A DNA stretch of 64,000 bases from Leptospira ryugenii (GCF_003114855.1 NZ_BFBB01000010.1:3612-67611); one strand, 5' to 3'; positions 44,877 through 54,890 are shown, counted from the stretch's first letter. Notes: generated from the sequence alone by a model not told the origin. Translations and numbers: made by a program.

Positions 44877-45381
44877 AAAGGCCAGGACTAAGAATCCACT
44901 TGATCGAAGCGATATTTACGCAGTCTGTAATCTATTTCTCTCTCTTATAGAATCTGAAATAACCTGAACGATCTCTTTCTATTTAATTATGAAATTAAGT
45001 TTCTCATAGAATTGACTCTCGCCTATCTTTGAATACAATACCGCAAATTGCTCGTCTGCGAGTTGCCGTAAGTCCGGGAGGATAAATCTGTTCCATCGAA
45101 ATAAATTCACACATCTTCATTCATCTTGAACCTCCCATTTTATTGACGGCTATCTTTCAGGCTACTTTACGAATTTTGTCAACTTCCTTATAGAGAAAAT
45201 AAAGAGAATCACGAGACGCTAATCGAGCTTATTTCTTGAGAACAAGAAAGGTCGATATTTCAAGTAAAACATCTGCTTTTAGTTTCCTTCTTTTCTTAGA
45301 AAAAGAAAACCGTTCTTACTTGCGATCTCAGGCCGCACATGTGCTACTTTTCCTACAAATGCCGTCCTTATTAATGCTCAT
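44877..45381. other. Intergenic region, no gene seen
   Basis: 500 bases between convergent genes. No terminator hairpin with T-tract, tRNA or supported ORF is visible. Several palindromic clusters of GAGAA/TTCTC occur but nothing is assignable. Confidence 0.35.
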
Positions 45382-45921
45382 TCATGGCAATGCTAAATAG
45401 CTCCGGTAGTAATGACTCAAATTTCCCTGAAGTAAATCTGGGTTTAAAACCTTGCTTAACTCGTCAAACGTAGATTTGGAAAATCTTATCTTTACAAAAT
45501 CCTTAAAGCCTTCCCATGATTTATGTTGATGTTTAGATTGTACTTTAAGAGTACAAGACGGCCGCTTTTCATCCTTGGCTGGAGTGGATCCCTCCCCTAC
45601 TCTGACCTGACCTGTGGTACGTCTCTGCATAGGATTGGTATCCTGGACAGCACTCGCATGAGATTCAAAGAGGATAGGAACAAGAGTCCTTTTTCTTCCG
45701 TCAAATCCGACCTGTTTTACAAAACCCAACTTCTTTAACTTTGAAATCATTCGCGTAATTGTGTCTGGCTTTAGTTTCAAGACACGCGCAAAGTGCGCAT
45801 TGGAAGCAAAACAGCCTCCTGACTTGTGAAGAGAAAATATCTCAGCATACAGCATACGCTGTGAGTGCGTGAGATCCAATGATTCCATCCATACAGGAAT
45901 CCATAGACCTGATCTAACCAT
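45382..45921 (-). CDS. Winged-helix protein, plasmid-replication type
   Basis: This 179-residue protein has the helix-turn-helix pattern of plasmid/phage replication proteins: L-T-H-S-Q-R-M-L-Y-A-E-I-F-S-L, G-G-C-F-A-S-N-A-H-F-A-R-V-L, D-T-I-T-R-M-I-S-K-L-K-K-L-G-F-V. The C-terminal half is basic and unstructured, with a final conserved helix. It may be the initiator-like protein or a copy-number regulator acting at the iterons; this is inference from position. Confidence 0.55.
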   Translation of the reverse strand: MVRSGLWIPVWMESLDLTHSQRMLYAEIFSLHKSGGCFASNAHFARVLKLKPDTITRMISKLKKLGFVKQVGFDGRKRTLVPILFESHASAVQDTNPMQRRTTGQVRVGEGSTPAKDEKRPSCTLKVQSKHQHKSWEGFKDFVKIRFSKSTFDELSKVLNPDLLQGNLSHYYRSYLALP

Positions 45922-46173
45922 GTTTTTTTCCGTTTGCTACATCAAGACACGCCTCCGGCCAGAGCAGATGAGCAGTTTTTTTGTGCCTTTCGGAAATGGT
46001 GAGATTCCCGAATGTGTTTGTTTCGGCAAAGTGGTAGTGCCGTGACTAATCGTGTCAGATAGTCGTTTGCGAACTTATGATGAGCCCTAGATTTTGTCAA
46101 GGATTAAAAGAGACATAATTAAATTGAAGTCTCATTCTGTTGTAAGGGGTAAGGTATTTACCTTAAAAGGTTT

Positions 46174-46205
46174 GCAATCGGAGGACTACCACATCCTCCG
46201 ATTGC
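46174..46205. terminator. Strong hairpin, possible bidirectional terminator
   Basis: GCAATCGGAGGA, 8-base loop, TCCTCCGATTGC: a perfect 12-bp stem. It is followed on the plus strand by TGTATT and, on the minus strand, by a weak T-rich stretch after AAACC. It lies 170 bases beyond the end of the parA operon. A regulatory RNA is an alternative. Confidence 0.45.
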
Positions 46206-46375
46206 TGTATTAAACACACTCGGATTTGAGATAGTTCAACTAAATAATATACGGCCAAACGCGGTACAACAATTTTATTTTTCTTGGAAAAAAAATTGTG
46301 CCGAAGTTTGGGCAACGTGTCGGCAGTAAAGGTAGATGTTTGCGTGCAATCTGTGAGCAAAAAAAGTAAAATTTC

Positions 46376-46915
46376 CTATAAATCGGAGAGAACTTTTTCG
46401 ATTTCACCTATTCTCTTTTTGGTTTTTGAGAGTATTTTTTCTTTCTCCTTAGTAAGAAAATCTTTTAGAACTGTTCGTTCCTTTAAATTAAGTCGTTCGC
46501 CTTTATAATGTTTTTTAAAAAGCATTCTTGGATCAAAAGATTCCTTCGGATTTATTTCTTTCTCGTCTTGGCTGCCTGCAGAAATAAATTTGATCGCAGA
46601 TTTTAAATCGGCAATCGGTTGCCGATTTAAAGAATCTCGATTTTTGTAAATGCTGATATAATTTCGAGCAGATCTTTCCGAGAATGGTAGGTTTTTTTCA
46701 ATCCAAGGTATCCAATTTCCGTGACCAATGTTTTCTTTTATTTTATGTAATTCTTCTCCTAATGCCATGGCATTTTGAAGAACATTTTTCATTCCACCTA
46801 TAACAGATTCATGCAAATTGATAATCATTCGCACTTTTTGGTCCTGATATGATAAAGGAGAGTTTTCTTTTTGAGATCCCGGTCTTTTCCCTGTTAGAGA
46901 GTCAAATCTTCCCAT
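46376..46915 (-). CDS. DUF3102-like protein, ParB position
   Basis: This 179-residue protein has the central DUF3102 pattern L-H-K-I-K-E-N-I-G-H-G-N-W-I-P-W-I-E-K-N-L-P-F-S-E-R-S-A-R-N-Y, found in plasmid and phage DNA-binding proteins. The C-terminus is basic and helical. It starts one base after the ParA stop on the same strand, occupying the place of a partition centromere-binding protein. A ParB-type role is inferred from position, not motif. Confidence 0.65.
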   Translation of the reverse strand: MGRFDSLTGKRPGSQKENSPLSYQDQKVRMIINLHESVIGGMKNVLQNAMALGEELHKIKENIGHGNWIPWIEKNLPFSERSARNYISIYKNRDSLNRQPIADLKSAIKFISAGSQDEKEINPKESFDPRMLFKKHYKGERLNLKERTVLKDFLTKEKEKILSKTKKRIGEIEKVLSDL

Positions 46916-47638
46916 CTACTTAACTTCCTCAGCCAATTGTTCAAAAAATAAAGAATTTTTCTCGGTCAGTGCTTTGCCTTGGTCTATTGAACTTGCAATC
47001 GATTCACTTTTTGGGATGAAGGTCTTCGCAAAAATTAGTCCAAGTTCATCAAGTTTGTCTGACTTCTTTTCGGACACCATGGTTCGGACAGGGATTAAGG
47101 AAATTTTGCCTGATTCCAAAGACTCGTTTGAATTGTTAACTACCTCTTCAATTTCTTGAAAGCCTTGGATATTCCATCGCGAAAAACCTACCGGACTTAA
47201 AACTAAGTCCGCAGCATGAATGCCAAGGTATAATTCTAAACACAAGGCAGGTGGAGTATCAATGATTACATAATCAAATCGTAGCCCTCTGATATGTTTT
47301 CGGAATCGGCTGATAAGGCCAGCATCCCAGGAGAGGCCAATTGCAGTTTTTGAAAGCCTGGGTGTGGCAGGGATTAGATGGATCCCATCTATCCAAGTAA
47401 CAGTATGCAGCGAATCTAAGTCTTTTATACCAGTAAGGTATTTTGCAATGGAGTTGGCCTCGATATCTTCCACTCCTAGGTCTCTCAGGTAGAAATCTGT
47501 GAGGTTGTTATTGTGATCTAAATCAATATGCAAGATCTTTGATTTTGAAGATATTTTCTTTAATGCTTGTCCAAGATAAATGGAAAGAGTAGTCTTTCCA
47601 ACACCACCTTTGAGCGAAGAGACTGTGATAATTTTCAT
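46916..47638 (-). CDS. parA: ParA-type partition ATPase
   Basis: This 240-residue protein has the deviant Walker A K-G-G-V-G-K-T-T (residues 10-17), Walker A' H-I-D-L-D-H and Walker B V-I-I-D-T-P-P. There is no N-terminal HTH, so it is the short plasmid-type ParA (type Ib). It segregates DNA by ATP-dependent patterning on the nucleoid with its ParB partner. It is the first gene of the operon, upstream of DUF3102. No terminal iteron copy is seen upstream of it. Confidence 0.85.
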   Translation of the reverse strand: MKIITVSSLKGGVGKTTLSIYLGQALKKISSKSKILHIDLDHNNNLTDFYLRDLGVEDIEANSIAKYLTGIKDLDSLHTVTWIDGIHLIPATPRLSKTAIGLSWDAGLISRFRKHIRGLRFDYVIIDTPPALCLELYLGIHAADLVLSPVGFSRWNIQGFQEIEEVVNNSNESLESGKISLIPVRTMVSEKKSDKLDELGLIFAKTFIPKSESIASSIDQGKALTEKNSLFFEQLAEEVK

Positions 47639-47658
47639 CTACAGCATTCTGAATAAAA

Positions 47659-47817
47659 ATGGCAATGGATGACAAGGAAATTTGTATTTGGAAATCGATC
47701 GAAAATTTAATTAAAGAATATTTCGACAAAAGACAGATATCAGCAGATTTTCAAATCTTATTCGAATCAGTAGAGGCAAAATCAACCACCGCAATAGAAA
47801 ATCATACAGATTCTTGA
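47659..47817 (+). CDS. Small ORF divergent from parA (doubtful)
   Basis: 52 residues, acidic and Trp-containing, ATG 47659, starting 20 bases from the parA start on the opposite strand. No ribosome site precedes it. It may be translated or may simply cover the parA promoter region. Confidence 0.3.
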   Translation: MAMDDKEICIWKSIENLIKEYFDKRQISADFQILFESVEAKSTTAIENHTDS

Positions 47818-48013
47818 ATGACCGTAATTGAAAAAGATACTTTATCTTGAAGGAAAAATAAAACATTTTTCAAGAGTTCGCAAGGCGAAAGCCGAATTGC
47901 TTGTTCGGGGGAAACTAAATTGTCGACTGGATTATGTCTCTTAATGTGACATAACAGTAAATTATACTTGCTAGACTAGGAATTGAAGGAGAACCTTCGG
48001 TAAGGAGATTTTT

Positions 48014-48517
48014 GTGCTTAGTATTCAAAACATTGTTCAGTTCGGGAAGGCTTACGGTTTTGCAAATTACGAAAAATTTAGGCTGCATTACTTAGTTGCA
48101 TCAACTCGAACACCAGATGGTCAGGATGGGTATCTTGCTTACGGTTTAGAATTAGGACTGACAGCTTTCGGAAAAGATCCTGACTCGGCAAGGAATGATC
48201 TTAGGGCAATTGCGAGAGAATTTCTCTCAAAGGAAGAACGAACTCATGAAGAAGTCTTTTACCTCCTTTCCAACACAATAGGAGAGAAGTATTGGGCTCT
48301 CTATAGACAGGTGTGTTTTTTGTTTGGCGACCCGGATTTTGAGAAAAATAAAAATCTGACCTCTGAAAATAAAAGATTAAAAGAAGATATTGCGGACCTA
48401 CATGAAGATTATACGATTCAAAAAATAGAGAAGAATCAACTCCTTGAAGAATTTGAGAAAATGAAAAAGGAATTTGAAGATTTAAAAGATGGCAATCTAA
48501 CTCATGGGAAATTTTGA
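48014..48517 (+). CDS. HicB-like domain protein with coiled-coil tail
   Basis: GTG start with AAGGAG upstream. Of 167 residues, the N-terminal 75 have G-Y-L-A-Y-G-L-E-L-G-L-T-A-F-G-K-D-P-D-S-A, a short beta-alpha segment like HicB antitoxins; the C-terminal half is coiled coil. It overlaps the next small gene by 14 bases. The pair may be a toxin-antitoxin or regulatory unit; family calls are by pattern. Confidence 0.5.
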   Translation: MLSIQNIVQFGKAYGFANYEKFRLHYLVASTRTPDGQDGYLAYGLELGLTAFGKDPDSARNDLRAIAREFLSKEERTHEEVFYLLSNTIGEKYWALYRQVCFLFGDPDFEKNKNLTSENKRLKEDIADLHEDYTIQKIEKNQLLEEFEKMKKEFEDLKDGNLTHGKF

Positions 48518-48788
48518 TATTTGGTATAATTGGATTACGGTAAGGAGTATAATACAGTCCAAATACCCCACTCGGAGTTTTGTAAAAGATAATAGGAAAC
48601 CGCATCCAGGCTTCTTGCAAGCCTGTGATTTTTATGAATTTCAATTTCCCAATAAAAAATATAAATCTACCTTTGTGGTATATTCATTTAACAGAGTGGA
48701 AGTGGTTTCGGAATTTAACCTCTTGAGCCAATTACTAAATCTACAGATGCAAAAATCCGATTTTGATTTAGCAATAATTAACATATAG
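48504..48788 (+). CDS. Small protein overlapping the HicB-like gene
   Basis: This 94-residue protein contains basic residues followed by Y-E-F-Q-F-P-N-K-K and V-V-Y-S-F-N-R-V-E. It overlaps the HicB-like gene, consistent with translational coupling. It is not the standard HicA sequence; function unknown. Confidence 0.4.
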   Translation: MGNFDIWYNWITVRSIIQSKYPTRSFVKDNRKPHPGFLQACDFYEFQFPNKKYKSTFVVYSFNRVEVVSEFNLLSQLLNLQMQKSDFDLAIINI

Positions 48789-49663
48789 ACAGTATTTCCT
48801 TATGTCGCATATCTACTTAATTTTTGTATAGTGCCTTGTCCCATCCATCTGATATTTTGTATGTGTGTTGGATGAAATAATATTAAAGGGAATTCTTTCG
48901 GATCTCCTAATCTCAGTCATATTGGATGGGGTAAATCCAGAGGAAGAAATACAAAAAAGAATTATAGAAATTCAAAACTTGAATAGGGTAGGGGACGGAG
49001 TCTTGGGAGATTGAAAAATATATGTACTAATATTATGCCTGTTATATTTTAAGGAAAAAAGAGGTGCCTAAAAAACCCTAATGAGCTAGTTTTGGTGGAA
49101 ATCTTCTGGTGAAGATTGGAAATGACCTAGGCTGGGAGAGGAGATTTAGTTTGCGTTAACCTCAGCTCCTTTCCTGGCTTAGTTCAAAAACGGCTTTTCC
49201 AAATTGTAAACTCATCCTTGTGCACTAATTCAGAATCACCATTGTTAACTCCGACAAACAGTCGTAATGGATTTCACTATATCTTTTAAAAATCAATTTT
49301 TTCAAATGGACTTACCTCGGATTCTCTATCGAACATAGAAGTCTTTTGATTATTAAATGATAAAAAATTTGGCATAATATATGATCTTTCGCAAAAAATC
49401 TTTCTACTAAATCAGAGGATTGTAGCTTTTTTCTATAAAATGGTTCAGTTTCATGAATTCGGACGATTTGTATAATCCTTTTGATTATAATAAGAAATAA
49501 TTCTGGAATTCGGAGAACTCAATATGTGGATTAATCTACCTACCAAAAAATTTCCAAAAAATACAGATTTTTCATGCACATCGTTGAATATCGATTCGGT
49601 GCTAGTCGAAAATAAACTAACGAGAATGCGAATATTGGAATTTAACATTTGCTTTTGTATCAC
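48789..49663. other. Intergenic region before the efflux operon
   Basis: About 870 bases. A 49-residue plus-strand ORF (48865-49014, GTG start) has no ribosome site. An imperfect long inverted repeat (near 49127-49182, AGGCTGGGAGAGGAG/CTCCTTTCCTGGCT) could be a transcription-end structure. The operon promoter must lie in the last part; I cannot place it. Confidence 0.4.
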
Positions 49664-51265
49664 ATGAAAAAACCAATTCTTTATACATTCTTCATAGGGA
49701 TGGGGATTTTTTTGAAAGCATTCGAAATCCATCCGAATAGCACAATCGCAGGCAGTGAACCTCTGGTGATCAATATGGAAGAGGCAGAAGGGATTGGTCT
49801 TACAAATAGTGTGATTCTTGCTAGTTTAAAAGACCGTCGCGAAGTTTTTAAAATGATCGCTACAGAGAAGTGGAGAAACTATTTGCCTCGTGTGGGAATT
49901 AGCTACTTTGGTCTAAAAAATGCGAACGTAAATCAACCGGATAGCCAATACAATGATATACGAGTTCAACTTAATCAGCTTTTGTATGATGGTGGAGAAA
50001 ATGCTTTAGAAATTGAATCAGCAAAGCTCCAAGAAATGCTCAATGGAGAAGACTGGAAGATCGCGAAAGAAAGACTCCTTCTAGATGTTCGAAAGGCATA
50101 TCTACGTTTACTTGCAAGTGAAGTAAAATTCTTTGTCGCAGAAAAATCATATCTCAGGACTTTAAAGCAGCTTAATGACGCAAAAGCAGAGAGAAGAGAA
50201 GGATTCTTAACAGAACTCCAAGAATTAGAAATTTCTAATAAATTGCATGAGCTAGAGCTGAATTTGATCAAAGCAAAATCACAACATTCGCAAAATGAAA
50301 TTGAATTAAAGAAACAGATGAACCTTCCTCTTGAGGTTCCAATTAGATTAAAAGACTCACTGATTCGAGACTATGTTTTATTACCCCCGAATCTAAGCGG
50401 AGACGAAGAATCCTTGGCATTAGATCAAAAGCCTGAAGTCAAAAAATCTAAACTTGCGATTGAGAATTTGAAAACAAGGAAAGAAATCACAGAAAATTAT
50501 TGGAAACCAAAACTGTTTGTGGGTGGCTACTATGGACAGAACATTAATGGAGCCTTGCCTGTAAAGAATGATGTTTACGGCTTTAGTTTTACCGTGCAGA
50601 CACAGCTCGGAAGCTCTACTAACCAGACTAGCACAAACTATGGTATCCAAACGGACGGAACGGGGATTCAAAGAATTCCTGGCTTTGGGCCCCAATTTGT
50701 GGGAAGAGGGGAGAATGCTTTTAATAGCAATACCTTAAACTTGTTTGAGGATCTAAGCTACTCTCGGAAAATCTATGAAGGTAAAATTGCTCTCTCTGAT
50801 GCAGTACGCTCCAACCAACTTTTAGAAGTAACTGTGCAGGCAGAAGCATTTAAAGCCAAAGAGAAGTTAAAAGAGTCTTGGAAGACTCTTTCTGTGATAA
50901 ATTCCAAATTTCTAGTCTGATTGATGACTTGGAAGTCTGTTCAATCCAAATTCACAAATGGATTTGTGAAGGAGATCGATTTATTAAGTGCTGAATTTGA
51001 ACTCATAAAAACCATCGATGAACTTACCACCTCACTTGCTTTATATCTAGAATCAGGTATGGAGTATAGTTTTGCCACGGCGCAACCTATCTCGGAAGTT
51101 AAATTCTATGAGATTCAGAAAGATAGAGGAAATTCTATTTTATTCGAACTACTACAGTTCGAGTCAAGCTTTCGACAAGAGAACCAACCAGTAGAAAGCA
51201 AGTCAGAAAAAAAACTCAAACCTGAGAGAAAGAAAAGTGATTATGACTTTTTTTTAGAGGAATAA
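49664..51265 (+). pseudogene. TolC-like outer-membrane efflux protein interrupted by an in-frame TGA
   Basis: The ATG at 49664 gives a signal-peptide-like start (MKKPILYTFFIGMGIFLKAF). The first part runs to a TGA at 50918 and codes for TolC coiled-coil repeats (E-I-E-S-A-K-L-Q, D-V-R-K-A-Y-L-R-L) and beta-barrel strands. In the same frame, 50921-51265 encodes the missing last coiled-coil (T-W-K-S-V-Q-S-K-F-T-N-G-F-V-K-E-I-D-L). One stop codon thus splits an otherwise continuous 533-residue TolC-like protein. It may be a recent nonsense mutation, rescued by readthrough, or a restart at TTG/ATG 50921-50924. TolC would form the outer-membrane exit duct for the RND pump downstream. Confidence 0.8.
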
Positions 51266-51272
51266 ACTAAGA

Positions 51273-53006
51273 ATGAAGCGTATATTCCATTATTTTATTT
51301 GCGTATTTGTCATTCATCTGAGTTGTAAGAACATCAATTCAGATGCCGAAAAGATGTTAACCTTTTTGCCAAATGACAACTCCCCAAAGGTGCTATCTGC
51401 CATACCTGGAATGGGGGACAAGGGATTGCCTAGAACGCAAAAAATTTCCATACTCTTTGATAGACCTATGAGCATCAATACTTGTGTGCAAAGTTTTTCT
51501 ATTAGTCCGGCAACACAGGGGTTTTATGAGTTAAATGATTATAGTTTGGTGTTTACACCCAGCACTCAATGGAACTATGGAACCTATACCTATACCTTAA
51601 CCAAAAATTGTGAATCCAAAGAAGGCAATGATTTGAAGGAAGTGTATTCAGCTTCTTTTACAATAGGAGAGACAACGGTTGCTGGATCATTCCCTGAGAT
51701 TTCGAGCGTTTTGATTGCGACCGGATCTGTCAACGATTGCAACAATGGGGGCTCCACCCAAGAAAATATACTCAGCAAAGCATTAACGAATGTTTGTATG
51801 GGCTCACCAAATACAAATGCTATCACTTTTAACTTCTCTCGTCCCATGGATAGGGCAGCCACTGCAACCGCAATTGCATTTTCTCCTTCATTTTCAGCAA
51901 GTTTTACATGGGCTTCCGATACAACACTTGTAGTTTTACCTGATGCGCCTTTCTTATTTAACGCAAGAATTTCCTTTAATATTTCAACACAGGCCCAGGA
52001 TACCCAAGGGGTCAAACTTCAGATACCAGCCTCTGGCAGTTTTTTTGTAGGGACTGGAAATCTTGTTCCTGTTGTTTCCAGCTTAGTGATCAGCGCAGAT
52101 ACACTTGCCAATTGTTTGAATGGGGTCGGCGTGACTGCTGATTTAGTGACTACATCCGTTAACAATGGTTGTATGGGAAATCCAAATACCAATACATTTA
52201 CGATTACCTTTTCTCGGAGTATGAATCGGATTCAGACCCAATCCAATGTTATATTTTCTCCTTCTCTGACAGGCACCTATACCTGGTCAGCAAATAACCA
52301 AGTTTTAACCTTTGTCCCGGATGCTCGTTTGAATTATGGCACTCGCTATACGATAACCATTGGTACGGGTGCTGTTTCCACAGATCGCATATTCGTGGAT
52401 GGTTCGTCGATTTACAGTTTTACAGCAGGAGGTCCTGTCAACAACGCACCCACTGTGCAGGCAGTTGGAGTAGCCTCTCAAGGCTGTGCGACGACTCTAC
52501 CTGGAACTGGAAGTGCAACAGGTGGAAACTGGCTGGCAGGGACTTGCTTTTGGGACAATTCCTTGTCCATATTGGGACCGTCTTCTTATCAGTTCCGAGC
52601 AGGGGATACTGGAGGAGGTAATTGTGCAGATGTGAACACAGATAATTTTCGGCTTATCTTTTCAAATTATATGGATTTGAACAGCACCATCAATGCGATA
52701 CGATTGAGGCGCTTATCACCCCCTAGCACCGTTGTCCAGTTATCAACTTGGACATGGTCAGATTGCCAGGCAGTATTTCCTTTCGGTTGTCGAGTCGTTG
52801 ATCTAGTGTTTGCTGAATTAGAATCCTCATGTAACGGGACCACTGCATTTGGGAATGCAGGAACTGGCGGAGATTTCAATCTATTGCAGTCAAATACAGC
52901 ACCTGCAGGTTATCCTTATTATATGATTTCCGTAGATACTACTGCCAAAGATGTGAACAATGTGTCCTTTCCTTCTACATTTAACTTTAGTATGGAGGCT
53001 AAATGA
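51273..53006 (+). CDS. Ig-like (SbsA-type) repeat lipoprotein
   Basis: This 577-residue protein has a relaxed lipobox V-I-H-L-S-C. Mature residues 40-570 hold three Ig-like repeats that each start with an S-A-I-P or V-S-S-L strand and contain I-x-I-x-F-D/S-R-P/S-M (F-S-R-P-M-D, F-S-R-S-M-N), the bacterial SbsA/Big_5 signature. It is surface-exposed or periplasmic adhesin/scaffold-like. The 8-base gap to the TolC-like gene and ATGA overlap with the next show it is part of the operon. Confidence 0.75.
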   Translation: MKRIFHYFICVFVIHLSCKNINSDAEKMLTFLPNDNSPKVLSAIPGMGDKGLPRTQKISILFDRPMSINTCVQSFSISPATQGFYELNDYSLVFTPSTQWNYGTYTYTLTKNCESKEGNDLKEVYSASFTIGETTVAGSFPEISSVLIATGSVNDCNNGGSTQENILSKALTNVCMGSPNTNAITFNFSRPMDRAATATAIAFSPSFSASFTWASDTTLVVLPDAPFLFNARISFNISTQAQDTQGVKLQIPASGSFFVGTGNLVPVVSSLVISADTLANCLNGVGVTADLVTTSVNNGCMGNPNTNTFTITFSRSMNRIQTQSNVIFSPSLTGTYTWSANNQVLTFVPDARLNYGTRYTITIGTGAVSTDRIFVDGSSIYSFTAGGPVNNAPTVQAVGVASQGCATTLPGTGSATGGNWLAGTCFWDNSLSILGPSSYQFRAGDTGGGNCADVNTDNFRLIFSNYMDLNSTINAIRLRRLSPPSTVVQLSTWTWSDCQAVFPFGCRVVDLVFAELESSCNGTTAFGNAGTGGDFNLLQSNTAPAGYPYYMISVDTTAKDVNNVSFPSTFNFSMEAK

Positions 53007-53605
53007 AAAAATATATTTCCTTTCTATCGATCTTTTTTTTGCTTTTGCAATGCCGAGAGGCCGATTTTCATGTCCGTGGTGCCAAAGTTTCCAAGGCTCC
53101 TCAGAAACGCATGATGATTGGGTCGATCCAGAACCGAGATTACAAAACCCCAAGATCAATCGCAAAAGACTTTCGGGATTTATTTTCCTATGAAATGATG
53201 CAAAAAGGATACTCACTTCTACCGATTCCCTACAAATTACTGGATCCACAAGTTGATCTGAGTTCGGAAAAATCCTCTCTCCCTCCAAGCCTTAGAAAAG
53301 TCGCTGGTGAAGCGACTATCTCATCCAATCATAATGAAAGGTTATTAGATAAAAATGAAATTCGAACTGTTATAGGCAATGAATCTGTGGACTACTTTGT
53401 TCAGGGAATTGTCTCCATTCAGTCAAACGAACGAGTATTAGATAAAAAAGACTATAACTATATATTTTTGCATATCTACGATGCGGAAGGGAACATGATC
53501 GGCATGCTCAATTCTTCCTTCGATGAAAAAATATTAAGTGAATCTGCATTGATGCGTAAAGTGGCCTTTTCCTTAGCTCAGACTTTTGAACAGAGTATGA
53601 AATAA
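53003..53605 (+). CDS. Lp29-like lipoprotein
   Basis: This 200-residue protein has leader MKKYISFLSIFFLLLQC, lipidated Cys17. The mature part has R-M-M-I-G-S-I-Q-N-R-D, R-D-L-F-S-Y-E-M-M-Q-K-G-Y and D-Y-F-V-Q-G-I-V. This resembles the Leptospira Lp29-type lipoprotein family and general GNA1162/CsgG-like lipoproteins that affect outer-membrane protein assembly. It overlaps the Ig-like gene (ATGA). Confidence 0.65.
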   Translation: MKKYISFLSIFFLLLQCREADFHVRGAKVSKAPQKRMMIGSIQNRDYKTPRSIAKDFRDLFSYEMMQKGYSLLPIPYKLLDPQVDLSSEKSSLPPSLRKVAGEATISSNHNERLLDKNEIRTVIGNESVDYFVQGIVSIQSNERVLDKKDYNYIFLHIYDAEGNMIGMLNSSFDEKILSESALMRKVAFSLAQTFEQSMK

Positions 53606-53606
53606 A

Positions 53607-54203
53607 ATGAGAGTATGTTTCGTATTTGCGTTCCTATGTATCTTATCTTGCCAAGGTGATACCGAGGCGCTGAAAAAAGAGTATGGACTCGGAAAGGTAG
53701 AGTTTGCGAAAGGAAACCTAGATGGCGCCAAAAAGCACTTCCAAAAGATAATTTCGGAAGATACAAGCTTTGAAGATGTGCCTTTGTATTTAGCAAAAAT
53801 TGATTTTTATAAAGGTAATTTTGAAAAGGCAAGTAAGGACCTGTCGGAACTTATAGAGGATGATACTTACGGCTACCAAGCTTACTTACTCAAAGTAAAG
53901 GCAGATTATGCTTACAGAAAGGATCGTTCTGTCCTCCTCAAAGAAGTAGGAGAGGCGTTGAAAAAAGATAGTAGCAATCTTGATTTGCTAATCATCGCCG
54001 CAAAGTTACATGAGGAACTTGGCCAGTTACCGCAGACAATTTTATATTATGGCAGGGTCATCAATGAATCAGACAAAGTTCTCTTAGCCCACAAGGAACT
54101 AAAAAAGATTTATGAAAAAGCGGGGATTGAAGAGAGAGTCAAATACCATACCCGGAAAATTGAATTGTGGGAAGAAGAAAAAATAAAAGGAAAAAAGAAG
54201 TAA
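53607..54203 (+). CDS. TPR-containing lipoprotein
   Basis: This 198-residue protein has leader L-C-I-L-S-C, then four tetratricopeptide-type repeats with the pattern G-K-V-E-F-A-K-G-N-L-D-G-A-K-K-H-F and A-K-L-H-E-E-L-G-Q-L-P-Q-T. TPRs usually scaffold protein partners; here it probably interacts with the efflux proteins encoded in the same operon. The gap to the previous gene is one base. Confidence 0.75.
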   Translation: MRVCFVFAFLCILSCQGDTEALKKEYGLGKVEFAKGNLDGAKKHFQKIISEDTSFEDVPLYLAKIDFYKGNFEKASKDLSELIEDDTYGYQAYLLKVKADYAYRKDRSVLLKEVGEALKKDSSNLDLLIIAAKLHEELGQLPQTILYYGRVINESDKVLLAHKELKKIYEKAGIEERVKYHTRKIELWEEEKIKGKKK

Positions 54204-54211
54204 GGTAGGTT

Positions 54212-54889
54212 ATGAAAAAGTATTTCACATTTAATTACCATAGAAACCAAATCAAGAAATTATTTGTTCCTGATTACGAAGACGTATATAGCAAAGAGAG
54301 AAGTAGCCGAGATATCTTTTTGGGTGGCTTAGGATTATTCATATACACCTACACAATGTATGTCATCATGTACGTTTCTATCTTTGTCCTTGGGTATCCT
54401 TATTTTTCCAAAATGAATGAAAATTTAAGAGCAGACTTCGAAGCAAAAGGCAATAGTTCATTTAGTTTGTTCATAAACAGCTATCCTTGGAATGTTTTAT
54501 ACATCTTGGCTTCCTTGGTCATAGTTCTGATTTTTGTAGGCCTTCTTAGCTATGCACTTGTTAGGTTACTCGAGGATGATAAGAGGAGTTTTCGGGCACA
54601 CATAGGCTTATGTTTGCACGGATTGTCAATTCTTCTTTCTTGTTTGTTTGTTGTCTTTATTTTCAATACAATATTCCCATTTAATCAAGAGGTAGGTGTC
54701 GTCCTATTTGCTTTCCTTGTGGCAATCTGGATTTTAATGTTCATCATCGGCACATACTTTTCAACAAAGGTATTTATCAATGCATCCGAAGAATGTTTTG
54801 GCCAACATAGACGAAGAGCTATGATTTCATGGTTATTACCGTTCTTGTTTGTGATGTATACGATTTTCGGGATTGCAGTAGGAATTTAG
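54212..54889 (+). CDS. Yip1-like membrane protein (paralogue of the 6.3 kb gene)
   Basis: This 225-residue protein has five TM helices. Alignment with 6263-6964 by eye gives Y-P-W-N-V-L-Y, L-E-D-D-K-R-S-F, N-T-I-F-P-F and R-R-A-M-I-S-W in the same order. It is adjacent to the RND adaptor in one operon, which also carries a TIGR04388 gene downstream. It is preceded by GTAGG. Confidence 0.75.
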   Translation: MKKYFTFNYHRNQIKKLFVPDYEDVYSKERSSRDIFLGGLGLFIYTYTMYVIMYVSIFVLGYPYFSKMNENLRADFEAKGNSSFSLFINSYPWNVLYILASLVIVLIFVGLLSYALVRLLEDDKRSFRAHIGLCLHGLSILLSCLFVVFIFNTIFPFNQEVGVVLFAFLVAIWILMFIIGTYFSTKVFINASEECFGQHRRRAMISWLLPFLFVMYTIFGIAVGI

Positions 54890-54890
54890 C

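Noticed and set aside
50915..50923. Selenocysteine or stop-codon recoding at the TolC-like TGA
   Set aside because: There is no SECIS-like hairpin after the TGA that I can identify, and other genes in the window end in TGA as a normal stop.
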